Shown: positions 34,675-43,620 of the stretch, one piece after another
Numbering within the stretch: position 1 is the first letter of the stretch
How the letters are laid out: each line of letters opens with the position of its first letter
Notes under the pieces: generated by a model
What the model was told of the DNA's origin: nothing
Seen by the model: only the letters and a program-made list of their open reading frames with translations
The model's database searches: none
DNA from: Nostoc calcicola FACHB-3891
GTDB lineage: Bacteria; Cyanobacteriota; Cyanobacteriia; Cyanobacteriales; Nostocaceae
Assembly: GCF_014697355.1 (NCBI RefSeq)
Contig: NZ_JACJRQ010000001.1
Coordinates: forward strand, 124,001 to 188,000
Length of the DNA: 64,000 nucleotides
Direction of reading: 5' to 3'
Program-made: the position numbers and the translations under genes

Positions 34675-37371
34675 ATGAACCCACAAAACAAGCCCAAAAA
34701 CCTACAAGATATTATTAAGCAACGTCAGCAATTAGGTTTTGTGGGTCGTGAAGACCAAATAAACCAATTTCGGCAAAATCTAACATTACCCCCAGAAGAC
34801 ACTCGCCGTCATTTTTTGTATAACATTTGGGGTGAAGGCGGGGTTGGTAAAAGCACACTTGTACGACAGTTTCGCAAAATTGCTGAAGAAGCAAAAAATA
34901 TTACGGCTTATATAGATGAAGCCGAGAAAACTGTACCAGAAGTTATGGGTCGTCTAGCTGAAGACTTGGAACGGCAAGGTCATAAGTTGCCGCAGTTTGC
35001 CGAACGCTACAAAGTTTACCGTCAGAAGCGCCAAGAATTAGAAACCGATCCCGATGCTCCTCAAGGTTTTTCGGCTTTTGTGGGAAAAACTGTAGTTAAA
35101 ACTGGTGTGCGTCTGGCGCGTCGAGTTCCCGTTGGCGGTGCTGTATTTGACTTTGTAGATGAGGATGCTTTGGCTAGCCAAGCTGGAGAATGGGCTTCTT
35201 ATGTTGCTAAGAAAATCACAAATAAAGATGAGGTGCGGTTAGTTCAAGAACCTGTGGAAGTCCTGACCCCACTATTTTTACGAGATATTTTTAAAATTTG
35301 TGAGAAAACTGCTATTGCCTTGTTTTTTGATACTTATGAACGCACCGGGGAATTCTTAGATAACTGGTTACGAGAAATTCTAGAGGGTCGCCACGGTGAA
35401 GTATCTTTCAATATATTGATAACTATTGCTGGTCGGCAGGAATTAGATAAAAATTTTTGGACAAGCAACGAGGGGTTAATAGTTAGTTTTCCTCTGGAAC
35501 CTTTTACAGAAGAAGAAACCCGAAAATATCTCACTCGCAAAGGCATCACTAACAGTCAGCACGTTGAAGAGATTTTACGCCTTTCTGGAAACTTGCCCTT
35601 ACTAGTGGCAATGCTAACAGACGCTTATCAAAATAACCCTAACCAAATAATTGAGCCGAGCAGCAGTGCTGTAGAAAGATTTTTAAAATGGGTTGATGAA
35701 CCCAAACGGCGACAAATTGCTCTCGATGCTGCCATTGCTCGGTGCTTGAATCGGGATATTATCGCTCAGTTGAGAGGAGAACAAGAAGCTGATGAGCTAT
35801 TTACTTGGCTCAAAGAAATATCCTTTGTCAACGAACGTACCGACGGCTGGGCTTATCACGATGTCGTCAAAATGCTAATGTTACGCCACAAGCGCCTATC
35901 ATCACCGCAGGGTTGGGCTGAGATACATGGCAAGCTGGCAAATTACTACGACACCCTGCGGAACGATCTGCAATTAGAAGAAGAGAACAAACAGCGCGAT
36001 CCTAGCTGGCAAAGTCACACTTTAAATGTGTTGTACCACAGCTTATGTCAGTCACCGCAAAGGAATTTATCTGTAGCTCTCAATGAATTTCTTGCTGCAC
36101 TCAACAATCAACGCAAATTTGCCCAACAATGGGCAGAAACAATGTTTCAGGCTGGTAAAGATGTGGATTCTTCTGAAATTCAGCATTGGGGTGAGCAATT
36201 AACTAATGGGTTAAAAGCCTTTGAGGAAAAATTTTACCCAGTTACATTAGAAATGTTTACCGCAGTCGTACAAAATTCTAGGATTGAAGTTAAATGGCAA
36301 CCTATTGCTTTAGGTTGGCGCGGTATAACTTACCGTAACATGGAGCGTTACGCAGAAGCTCTACAAGATTTTGACCACGCAATTGAACTTAACCCCAAAG
36401 ATGACTGGGCGATTGCATGTCGCGGTGTAACTTACCGTAACATGGAGCGTTACGCAGAAGCTCTACAAGATTTTGACCGCGCAATTGAACTTAACCCTAA
36501 AGATGACTGGGCAATGGCAAGTCGCGGTGTAACTTACCGTTTAATGGGGCGTTACGCAGAAGCTCTACAAGACTTTAACCGTGCAATTGAACTTAACCCC
36601 AATGAACTTAACCCCAAATTTGACTGGACGATGGCAAATCGCGGTCAAACTTACCGTTTAATGGGGCGTTACGCAGAAGCTCTACAAGACTTTGACCGTG
36701 CTATTAAACTTAACCCCAAATTTGACTGGGCGATAGCAAATCGCGGTGAAACTTACTGTTTCATGGAGCGTTACGCAGAAGCTCTACAAGACTTTGACCG
36801 TGCTATTAAACTTAACCCCAAATCTTACTGGGCGACCAGACATCGCGGTATAACTTACCTTAACATGAAGCGTTACCCACAAGCCCTAAAAGATTTTGAC
36901 CGCGCCATTGAACTTAACCCCAAATCTGACTGGGCGATCGCACTTCGTGGTCAAACTTACTTAATGCTTAAACTGTACACTGAAGCTTTTGCAGATTTCA
37001 ATTGCGCTATTGATTTAAAATCTGAAAGTAATTGGTATTTATATAATCGCGCTTTAACTTACCTAGCCCTTAATCAACCAGACAAAGCACGAACTGACCT
37101 AGTGCTTGCCATCAATCTTGCTAAACAGCATTACGAAAAAGATCCTAAAGACTGGTGTAATGCGTTTAACTTAGCCCTTTACTATTTGGCTGCTCAATAT
37201 AATCAACCAGCAGAGCAGTTATATCGCTATGTTTTATCTCAAGGTGCTTCCTTAAAGCGTATTCATGGAGCTATCCAAGACCTAAATAATTTTTTAACTG
37301 TGTTTCCTAACCACGTGCAGGCTACATCTATGGGAGAGTTGTTGCAGTCTTCTCTAACTGAGGTCGTGTAA
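34675..37371 (+). CDS. STAND-type NTPase with TPR sensor, copy 1
   Basis: 898 residues. The N-terminal GFVGREDQINQF motif is followed by the P-loop GEGGVGKS (53-60), a Walker B region IALFFDTYERTG (near 222) and the GLPL-like motif LSGNLPLLVAML (near 308). This is the NB-ARC/AAA-like core of STAND signalling ATPases. Residues about 545-830 are tandem 34-residue TPR repeats (YAEALQDFDRAIELNPKDDW), encoded by nearly identical 102-bp DNA units. The C-terminal tail is shared with copy 2. STAND proteins act as ligand-triggered switches, several of them in phage defence or regulated cell death. No fused effector is visible. Function is inferred only to this level. Confidence 0.82.
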   Translation: MNPQNKPKNLQDIIKQRQQLGFVGREDQINQFRQNLTLPPEDTRRHFLYNIWGEGGVGKSTLVRQFRKIAEEAKNITAYIDEAEKTVPEVMGRLAEDLERQGHKLPQFAERYKVYRQKRQELETDPDAPQGFSAFVGKTVVKTGVRLARRVPVGGAVFDFVDEDALASQAGEWASYVAKKITNKDEVRLVQEPVEVLTPLFLRDIFKICEKTAIALFFDTYERTGEFLDNWLREILEGRHGEVSFNILITIAGRQELDKNFWTSNEGLIVSFPLEPFTEEETRKYLTRKGITNSQHVEEILRLSGNLPLLVAMLTDAYQNNPNQIIEPSSSAVERFLKWVDEPKRRQIALDAAIARCLNRDIIAQLRGEQEADELFTWLKEISFVNERTDGWAYHDVVKMLMLRHKRLSSPQGWAEIHGKLANYYDTLRNDLQLEEENKQRDPSWQSHTLNVLYHSLCQSPQRNLSVALNEFLAALNNQRKFAQQWAETMFQAGKDVDSSEIQHWGEQLTNGLKAFEEKFYPVTLEMFTAVVQNSRIEVKWQPIALGWRGITYRNMERYAEALQDFDHAIELNPKDDWAIACRGVTYRNMERYAEALQDFDRAIELNPKDDWAMASRGVTYRLMGRYAEALQDFNRAIELNPNELNPKFDWTMANRGQTYRLMGRYAEALQDFDRAIKLNPKFDWAIANRGETYCFMERYAEALQDFDRAIKLNPKSYWATRHRGITYLNMKRYPQALKDFDRAIELNPKSDWAIALRGQTYLMLKLYTEAFADFNCAIDLKSESNWYLYNRALTYLALNQPDKARTDLVLAINLAKQHYEKDPKDWCNAFNLALYYLAAQYNQPAEQLYRYVLSQGASLKRIHGAIQDLNNFLTVFPNHVQATSMGELLQSSLTEVV
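36318..36960 (+). repeat. In-gene 102-bp TPR DNA repeats
   Basis: Consecutive TPR codons share near-identical DNA (GAAGCTCTACAAGA-TTTGACC and GAACTTAACCCCAAA recur in each unit), more than protein conservation would need. One unit carries a 12-base duplication giving ELNPNELNPK. This indicates recent repeat expansion or gene conversion within the sensor domain. Confidence 0.8.
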
Positions 37372-37641
37372 TTTCTACTACAAATATTAAGCGATGCCTG
37401 GGTTGAGCTACGCCCAATACGTTTTGGTTAAGGTTTTTTCATCAAAATTCTAGATCCCAAAGACCCGATAAATCGCCGTCTCTACAAAGGATTGATTATT
37501 AGACATCTGGTGAAATTAATTCTGTGTTACCCGAAACCCTTGTAGAGACGTAGCATTGCTACGTCTCTACATTCATTTTCACGCCTATGTCTATTGTAGA
37601 GACGGCGATTTATCGCGTCTCTTACTCAATTGCTCAACTTT
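37372..37641. other. Spacer between STAND copy 1 and array 2
   Basis: Contains GTAGAGACG-type palindromes at about 37540-37570 (centre TAGCATTGCTA) and 37594-37622. Apart from the first bases after the stop, which still resemble those after copy 2, no gene is seen. Confidence 0.55.
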
Positions 37642-37920
37642 GAACCTCAGAAGCTCAACTTTAAGCCTCAGAAGGTCAACGTCGAGCCTTAGAAGCTCAA
37701 CCTTGAGCCTCAGAAGGTCAACGTCGAGCCTTAGAAGGTCAACCTTGAGCCTCAGAAGGTCAACTTTGAGCCTCAGAAGCTCAACTTTGAGCCTCAGAAG
37801 CTCAACTTTGAACCTCAGAAGGTCAACTTTGAGCCTCAGAAGGTCAACTTTGAACCTCAGAAGCTCAACCTCGAGCCTCAGAAGGTCAACCTTGAGCTTC
37901 AGAAGGTCAACTTTGAGCTT
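37642..37920 (+). repeat. 21-bp tandem array 2 (13 units plus a partial) upstream of STAND gene 2
   Basis: Thirteen full 21-base units and a truncated one, same period and consensus as array 1 but more degenerate: GAGCCTCAGAAG(G/C)TCAAC, with GAACCT, GAGCCTTAG and GAGCTTCAG variants. It ends 114 bases before the STAND copy 2 ATG. The unit is not found elsewhere in the window, so the array is specific to these two genes. Confidence 0.92.
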
Positions 37921-38034
37921 AAATCAATTTTAAATGCCAAAATTATGTAAAAAAAGTCCGATAAATTCCGAAATAGAGCCTGTATCTTTAGTAGTTATCT
38001 AGTAAACATTAGCGCCTCAAAATTAAATCTGGTA
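37921..38034 (+). promoter_or_regulatory. Conserved leader of STAND gene 2
   Basis: Counterpart of 34573-34674: shares ATAAATTCCGAAATA, TGTAT-TTTAGTA-TTAT, the CATTAGC block and the sequence just before the ATG. The array-leader-gene order is the same in both modules. Confidence 0.6.
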
Positions 38035-40893
38035 ATGAACCCACAAAACAAGCCCAAGAGTTTACAAGATATTCTTAAGCAACGTCAACAATCGGGTTTT
38101 GTGGGTCGTGAAGACCAAGTAAACCAATTTCGTGAAAACTTGGCTTTACCGTTAGAGAATGACCGCCGTCGTTTTTTGTTTAACGTTTGGGGAGAAGGCG
38201 GGGTTGGTAAAAGTACACTGTTACGCCAGTTTCGCAAAATTGCCGATGAAGCAAAAATTATCTCGGCTTACATCGATGAAGCTGAAAAAACTGTACCAGA
38301 AATTATGGGGCGTTTGGCCCAAGAGTTAGAACGCCAAGGTCACAAACTACCGCAGTTTACAGAACGCTACAAAGTTTACCGTCAAAAGCGCCACGAATTA
38401 GAAACCGATCCTCAAGCTCCTCAAGGCTTTTCGGCGTTTGTCGGCAAAACTATGGTAAAAACAGGCGTGCGTCTAGCGCGTCGAGTTCCCGTTAGTGGTG
38501 CTGTATTTGATTTTGTAGATGAGGATGCTTTGGCTAGCCAAGCGGGAGAATGGGCATCATATATTGCAAAAAAAATTACCAATAAAGATGAAGTGCTATT
38601 AGTTCAAGAACCTGAACAAGTGCTGACCCCGCTATTTTTGCAAGATATTTTTCAAATTGCTGACAAAACTGCTATTGCCTTGTTTTTTGATACTTACGAA
38701 CGCACGGGAGAATTTCTAGATAACTGGCTGCGGGAAATTTTGGACGAACGCCACGGTGAAGTATCTCTCAATATATTGATAACTATTGCCGGTCGCCATG
38801 AATTAGATAAAAATCATTGGGCACCTTACGAGGGGTTAATGATTCGTTTCCCTCTGGAACCGTTTACAGAAGAAGAAGCCCAACAATATTTAACTCGCAA
38901 AGGCATTACTAACAGTCGCGTTGTTGAAGTAATTTTGCGCCTTTCTGGAAACTTGCCCCTGCTAGTAGGAATGCTAGCAGATGCTCATCCCAATGACCCG
39001 AACCAAGTATTTGAACCTAGCAGTAGTGCTGTAGAAAGATTTTTAAAATGGGTTGATGACCCCAAACGGCGACAAGTTGCTCTCGATGCTGCCATTCCTC
39101 GGTGTTTGAATCGAGATGTGATAGCCAAGTTAAGAGGAGAAAAAGAAGCAGATGAGCTATTTACTTGGCTCAAAGAAACATCCTTTGTCAACGAACGTAC
39201 CGATGGCTGGGCTTATCATGATGTGGTGAAAACGCAAATGTTACGCCACAAGCGCCTTTCATCGCCGCAAAGTTGGGCTGAGATACATAGTAAATTGGCA
39301 GACTATTACGACACGCTAGGTAACCAATTGCAATTGGAGGAAGTAAAAGCTTGGCGCGATAAAACTTGGCAAACCTATAAGCTCAATGTTTTGTATCACC
39401 GCTTATGCCAATCACCACAAAAGTACTTACCTGTAGCTCTCAATGAATTCCTTGCTGCTCTCAAAAATCAACGGAATTTTGCCCAATTGTGGGCAGCAAC
39501 AATGCTTCAGGCTGGTAAAGATGTCGATTGTAGCGAAGTTCAGCGTTGGGGCGAGCAACTAGCCAATTGGTTAAAAGCCTATGAAGACAAACATTATGAA
39601 GCTGCGGCTCAAATGCTCACAACCCTGTTGAGCGATGCTAGCCTTGAGGACAAATGGCGTGCAGTAGCTTTAGATTGGCGGAGTTATATTTACTCTCAAT
39701 CTAATCAATACTCAAAAGCTTTAGAAGATTTAACCCAGGCGATAAAGTTAGTGCCTGAAGAAGTTGAGTATTTAACGGTTCGAGGGATGACTTATTCCCA
39801 AATGCAGCGCTACCAAGAAGCACTACTAGACTTTAATCGTGTTATTGAGCTTAACCCGAATTATCAATGGGCGATCGCAAGTAGAGGTGTGACTTACCGC
39901 CTGATGTACCAATATGATAAAGCACTACAAGACTTTAACCGCGCTATTGAACTTGACCCTAATGACCAATGGGCGCTGGCACATCGGGGTTCAACTTACT
40001 GCTATATGCACCAATATGAAGAATCACTGCAAAACTTAAACCGCGCCATCGAACTTGACCACAATTACCAATGGGCGATCGCAACTAGAGGTGATACTTA
40101 CCGCTATATGCGCCGATATGAGGAAGCACTGCAAGACTTCAACCGCGCCATTGAACTTGATGTCGATTACCAATGGACACCAGCCACGGGATTTAGGGGT
40201 TTTATTTACCGACGAATGCAACGCTACCATGAAGCACCGCCGCAAAGCTTAAACCATAGCATTGTACTTAACCCTAATTACCAATGGGTGCTGGCACGTC
40301 GTGGTTATACTTACCGCCAAATGCAGCGCTACAGTGAAGCATTACAAGATTTAGACCGTGCTATTCAACTCGATCCCAAAGATGACTGGTCACTGATAAA
40401 TAGAGGATATACGCATCTGATGCTTAAGCGCTACAATGAGTCTCTTGCAGATTTCACTCGTGCTGTTAACTTAAAATCTGATGTCGTTTTTCCTCACAGA
40501 CCTGAAGCCAGTGGGTTTCCAAACTCCCACCAGGTTTTTTATGATTGGTATTTGTATAATCGCGCTTTAGCCTACCTAGCCCTAAACCAACCAGACAAAG
40601 CACGGGCTGACTTGGAACTTGCAATGAAGCTTGCTAAAGAGCATTACGAAAAAGATCCTAAAAACTGGCGTAATGCCTTTAACTTAGCTCTTTACTATTT
40701 GGCTGCTCAATATAATCAACCAGCAGAGCAATTATATCGGCGTATCTTATCTCAAGGTGCTTCCTTAAATATCCGTATAGCAATCCAAATAGCAATCCAA
40801 GACCTGAATAACTTTTTAGCCGTCTTCCCTAACCACGTGCAGGCTACATCTATGCGACAGTTGTTGCAGTCTTCTCTAACCGAGGTTGTGTAA
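38035..40893 (+). CDS. STAND-type NTPase with TPR sensor, copy 2
   Basis: 952 residues, paralogue of the upstream gene. The NTPase half is strongly conserved: P-loop GEGGVGKS (53-60), ALFFDTYERTG, LSGNLPLLVGML and long identical blocks such as DEDALASQAGEWASY. The TPR half (about 560-800) has a different consensus (YQWAIASRGVTYRLMYQYDK), more units and less DNA-level identity, with an insert PHRPEASGFPNSHQV near 820. The tail (LALYYLAAQYNQPAEQLY) is again shared. The pattern of a conserved motor and tail with a divergent sensor suggests that the two copies detect different ligands. It is a tandem duplicate and includes the upstream array. Confidence 0.82.
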   Translation: MNPQNKPKSLQDILKQRQQSGFVGREDQVNQFRENLALPLENDRRRFLFNVWGEGGVGKSTLLRQFRKIADEAKIISAYIDEAEKTVPEIMGRLAQELERQGHKLPQFTERYKVYRQKRHELETDPQAPQGFSAFVGKTMVKTGVRLARRVPVSGAVFDFVDEDALASQAGEWASYIAKKITNKDEVLLVQEPEQVLTPLFLQDIFQIADKTAIALFFDTYERTGEFLDNWLREILDERHGEVSLNILITIAGRHELDKNHWAPYEGLMIRFPLEPFTEEEAQQYLTRKGITNSRVVEVILRLSGNLPLLVGMLADAHPNDPNQVFEPSSSAVERFLKWVDDPKRRQVALDAAIPRCLNRDVIAKLRGEKEADELFTWLKETSFVNERTDGWAYHDVVKTQMLRHKRLSSPQSWAEIHSKLADYYDTLGNQLQLEEVKAWRDKTWQTYKLNVLYHRLCQSPQKYLPVALNEFLAALKNQRNFAQLWAATMLQAGKDVDCSEVQRWGEQLANWLKAYEDKHYEAAAQMLTTLLSDASLEDKWRAVALDWRSYIYSQSNQYSKALEDLTQAIKLVPEEVEYLTVRGMTYSQMQRYQEALLDFNRVIELNPNYQWAIASRGVTYRLMYQYDKALQDFNRAIELDPNDQWALAHRGSTYCYMHQYEESLQNLNRAIELDHNYQWAIATRGDTYRYMRRYEEALQDFNRAIELDVDYQWTPATGFRGFIYRRMQRYHEAPPQSLNHSIVLNPNYQWVLARRGYTYRQMQRYSEALQDLDRAIQLDPKDDWSLINRGYTHLMLKRYNESLADFTRAVNLKSDVVFPHRPEASGFPNSHQVFYDWYLYNRALAYLALNQPDKARADLELAMKLAKEHYEKDPKNWRNAFNLALYYLAAQYNQPAEQLYRRILSQGASLNIRIAIQIAIQDLNNFLAVFPNHVQATSMRQLLQSSLTEVV

Positions 40894-40910
40894 TTTTCAG
40901 TGGAAATATA

Positions 40911-40964
40911 AAGCGATCGCCTTTACAATATGCCCGTTTGATGACATTGTGTGGGCGATCGCTT
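40911..40964. terminator. HIP1-based hairpin after STAND copy 2
   Basis: AAGCGATCGCC and GGGCGATCGCTT form an 11-bp stem with a loop of about 30 bases, 18 bases after the stop codon. The loop is large and there is no T-run, so termination is possible but weakly supported. Confidence 0.35.
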
Positions 40965-41077
40965 CATTTGAGATTCTTGCAAAAATCTTGCAAACATTAC
41001 TGCCGAGTATCCAGGGAACACACTCAAAACTTACTATTAAATTTTCTCATTAATCAGTTAAGATTTTCCTCTCAACT

Positions 41078-41734
41078 TCAGCAAAACTTGGGATTAACCA
41101 TTGGTACTTCTCTGAAACTCTCTAGTTGTGGTGCTAAACCTTTGTCAGCAAAATGCTTATTCATCAGCGCCGGGATTTGTGGTGCTTGAATCTGGCTGTA
41201 GCGGGTTTTATCGGGCATAACTAGGTTTGGCCCGGCTTTGCAGTTTTTCATACAACCAGTGCCCTTGATTGTAACTTGGTCTTCTAAACCGCGATCGCTC
41301 AAAGCAGCCTCCAACGCCTGACAAACGGCTTTACCACCGCGTTTCATGCAATCAGACTTTTGACATACCAAAATAGTTGCTTTCGTCTTCGCTGGTTTTA
41401 CCTTGGCATTATCAATTGATGGTGGTTCTTGTGGTGCAGCGATAGTTTTCACTGTCGCCATTTCCGAACGCGCCGCCATCACACGTTCAGCTTTGAGTGT
41501 AACCTTGTCTTTTTTTATATCGTATTGTTTATAACCAACAACTTGTAGCCAAGTACCTGGTGATAGCCGCAAATCAAAAGTAGCCCGTAAATGCTTAGCC
41601 AGTTTAACGTAGCATTCACCCTCATGAGTCCCCAGCAGTAAACCTTTGAGCTTATACCCATCTTTAATAACAAAATCTATAAATCTGCCCTCAAGGCAAA
41701 ATTCTGATACTTCCAGACTATGACATGCACCCAT
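41078..41734 (-). CDS. Thioredoxin-like [2Fe-2S] ferredoxin-domain protein
   Basis: 218 residues. The C-terminal half (about 118-195) is a thioredoxin-like [2Fe-2S] domain: ILVCQKSDCMKRGG and KGTGCMKNCKAGPNLVM supply the four-cysteine pattern of the NuoE/HoxE-like family. The N-terminal half (about 1-90, LEGRFIDFVIKDGYKLKGLL) is a separate, probably beta-rich domain. It is likely an electron-transfer protein of unknown partner. A strong AGGAGG precedes the ATG. The gene converges on STAND copy 2. Confidence 0.75.
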   Translation of the reverse strand: MGACHSLEVSEFCLEGRFIDFVIKDGYKLKGLLLGTHEGECYVKLAKHLRATFDLRLSPGTWLQVVGYKQYDIKKDKVTLKAERVMAARSEMATVKTIAAPQEPPSIDNAKVKPAKTKATILVCQKSDCMKRGGKAVCQALEAALSDRGLEDQVTIKGTGCMKNCKAGPNLVMPDKTRYSQIQAPQIPALMNKHFADKGLAPQLESFREVPMVNPKFC

Positions 41735-41811
41735 TTTTTAACCTCCTCTTAACTAATACAAGCTATCTACAGTGATACTTTCAGCACCGGGTTGAAAATT
41801 GGCGATGTAGA

Positions 41812-42084
41812 TTAGAACTTTTGGTAACGACTTTTCCAGCAGCATTCAAGAGTCCAAATCTGGTCTTGACGAGAGGCTGTGAATCGCCGTATCACACTCC
41901 AAAGTTGGACAGCCCCAGTAGCAGAGGTAATTTCAACTTGTAGCGGCTGATTAGTCAGACAACTACACGGAATATCTAACTCCTTTAGGCGTTGATAGAC
42001 TTGCCAGCGGTCTGCCCAATTCACTTCTACAACGTGCTTGCTTTCTGTTTCTGAACTAAACGATTTCAAGAGAATTGCCCTCAA
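41812..42084 (-). CDS. Small conserved protein, Asr1405/Asl0597-like
   Basis: About 90 residues with VNWADRWQVYQRLKELDIPC and LQVEITSATGAVQLWSVIRR. This resembles, from memory, the Asr1405/Asl0597 family of small cyanobacterial proteins of unknown function. The frame opens with TTG; a later GTG near HVVEVNW could be the true start, which would give about 71 residues. It lies upstream of the ferredoxin-like gene on the same strand. Confidence 0.55.
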   Translation of the reverse strand: MRAILLKSFSSETESKHVVEVNWADRWQVYQRLKELDIPCSCLTNQPLQVEITSATGAVQLWSVIRRFTASRQDQIWTLECCWKSRYQKF

Positions 42085-42212
42085 AGTGCAACAAACTTGC
42101 AGTAAATACCGCGATCTAACTTCTAACTTTTGAAAGTCTTAAGAGTTTAGCCTCTTAAAACCAGCATACCTTAAGTGCAAACAATTCTCATTAACTTTGG
42201 AAAAAAATAATT

Positions 42213-42325
42213 ACTGGCTATGGGGCATGGGGCAAGGGAGAGAATGAAAAATTACCTCTTTCCCCTCTGCTCCCTGCTCCCCTGCTCCCCTGCTCCCCTG
42301 CTTCCCCACCTCCCCACTCCCCTTC
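42213..42325. repeat. STRR block upstream of dps
   Basis: GGGGCATGGGGCAAGGG and tandem CCCCTGCTCCCCTGCTCCCC units. The remainder of 42085-42477 is AT-rich and probably carries the dps promoter; AGCAGTTA...TGTAACTGCT at about 42439-42463 is a small inverted repeat in the dps leader. Confidence 0.6.
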
Positions 42326-42477
42326 ACATTATTCAACGAACAAATAAACTGGAGAATTTTTGTAGCCTACAATTCAAAATTTACTCATAGAGAATAGGCC
42401 TTGCCATTATTGTGAAAATGTTAATATATAAAGACTAAGCAGTTAAAAACTGTAACTGCTAAAGAGCGAGGAGAACA

Positions 42478-43032
42478 ATGTCTGAAACGCAAACTTTGTT
42501 ACGAAATTTTGGTCATGTATATGACAATCCCGTACTCTTGGATCACAGCGTAACTGCCCCAGTTACAGAAGGATTCAACGTTGTATTAGCTAGTTTCCAA
42601 GCACTTTACTTGCAGTACCAAAAACATCATTTTGTAGTTGAAGGTGCAGAATTTTACTCTCTGCATGAATTTTTTAACGAAAGCTACAAAGAAGTACAAG
42701 ACCACATCCATGAAATTGGAGAGCGCTTGGATGGGCTAGGTGGTGTGCCAGTTGCAACTTTCAGTAAACTAGCAGAATTAACCTGTTTTGAACAAGAATC
42801 CGAAGGCGTATATTCGGCCCGCCAAATGGTAGAAAATGACCTAGCTGCCGAACAAGCAATCATTGGCGTAATTCGTCGCCAAGCTGCTCAGGCAGAGAGT
42901 CTAGGCGATCGTGGCACACGCTATCTCTACGAAAAGATTTTGTTAAAAACTGAGGAACGTGCTTATCATTTGTCTCACTTCCTCGCCAAAGACAGCTTAA
43001 CCTTAGGGTTTGTCCAAGCTGCTCAAAGCTAA
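42478..43032 (+). CDS. dps: Dps-family ferritin-like protein with a His-substituted ferroxidase centre
   Basis: 184 residues, a dodecamer-forming Dps that oxidises and stores iron and protects DNA. The helix A/B ferroxidase region reads [20 protein letters not shown] then [18 protein letters not shown]. Compared with E. coli Dps (HWN...LHEMLD...HLDTMAER), the two His and the final Glu are kept. The Asp67 position is Asn and the Asp78 position is His. This matches what I recall of the Nostoc punctiforme NpDps4 type, a His-type centre using O2. AGGAG lies before the ATG and a strong terminator follows. It precedes carB as in Anabaena (from memory). Confidence 0.88.
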   Translation: MSETQTLLRNFGHVYDNPVLLDHSVTAPVTEGFNVVLASFQALYLQYQKHHFVVEGAEFYSLHEFFNESYKEVQDHIHEIGERLDGLGGVPVATFSKLAELTCFEQESEGVYSARQMVENDLAAEQAIIGVIRRQAAQAESLGDRGTRYLYEKILLKTEERAYHLSHFLAKDSLTLGFVQAAQS

Positions 43033-43105
43033 AACTCTCATAATCTAGATTTTTCTACCTAGACCAAAAGAAAAAGTCTGTCGCATTAACTCTTAAAATA
43101 TTATA

Positions 43106-43148
43106 AAAAATGGCAGAGAGTAGTATATCTATACTTTCTGCCATTTTT
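43106..43148 (+). terminator. Rho-independent terminator of dps
   Basis: AAAAATGGCAGAGAGTA pairs with TACTTTCTGCCATTTTT, a 17-bp stem with one G-U pair and a 6-8 base loop, ending in a T-run. It lies about 75 bases after the dps stop. Confidence 0.85.
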
Positions 43149-43378
43149 AATCTAAGTCAACATATTTACATCATATTTAACATTGAAAATAATTAGCAAT
43201 TAGTTAGCTAATATATATCTCGATCTCAGTAATATATTTGTCTTAAATAAACAGACATATATCTACCGTAGAAAATCAGCATTTGTTGAAAATTATCATC
43301 AAATTAAATAAAAAATATTTCCAAGAGACAGAAAAAATTGAGCATCATAATTCAATAAAATTAGAAATACAAAATAAT

Positions 43379-43520
43379 GAAGGAGATGAGGGAGTGGGGA
43401 GTGTGGGGAGTGTGGGGAGTGTGGGGAGATGGGGGGAGAAAGAGAATTTATACTTCCCCCTGCTCCCCCTGCTCCCACAGCTCCCACAGCCTCAATGCCC
43501 CAATTCCCAATCCTCATTTC
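43379..43520. repeat. STRR block upstream of carB
   Basis: GGGGAGTGTGGGGAGTGTGGGGAG units followed by CCCCCTGCTCCCCCTGCTCCC and CACAGCTCCCACAGC, partly complementary. The rest of 43149-43620 is AT-rich with no gene. Confidence 0.7.
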
Positions 43521-43620
43521 CCCCTATCAAGTTAGAAAACTTAATAATAAAAAGCACGATCGCGGGTAAACACCCTTAAAATAATCAGGATTTATATTCT
43601 CGTACTCCAAGGCAACTACT

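Noticed and set aside
37556-37933. 125-codon frame of SLRRST heptapeptides over array 2
   Set aside because: Same reason as for array 1; its first part is a dispersed palindrome.
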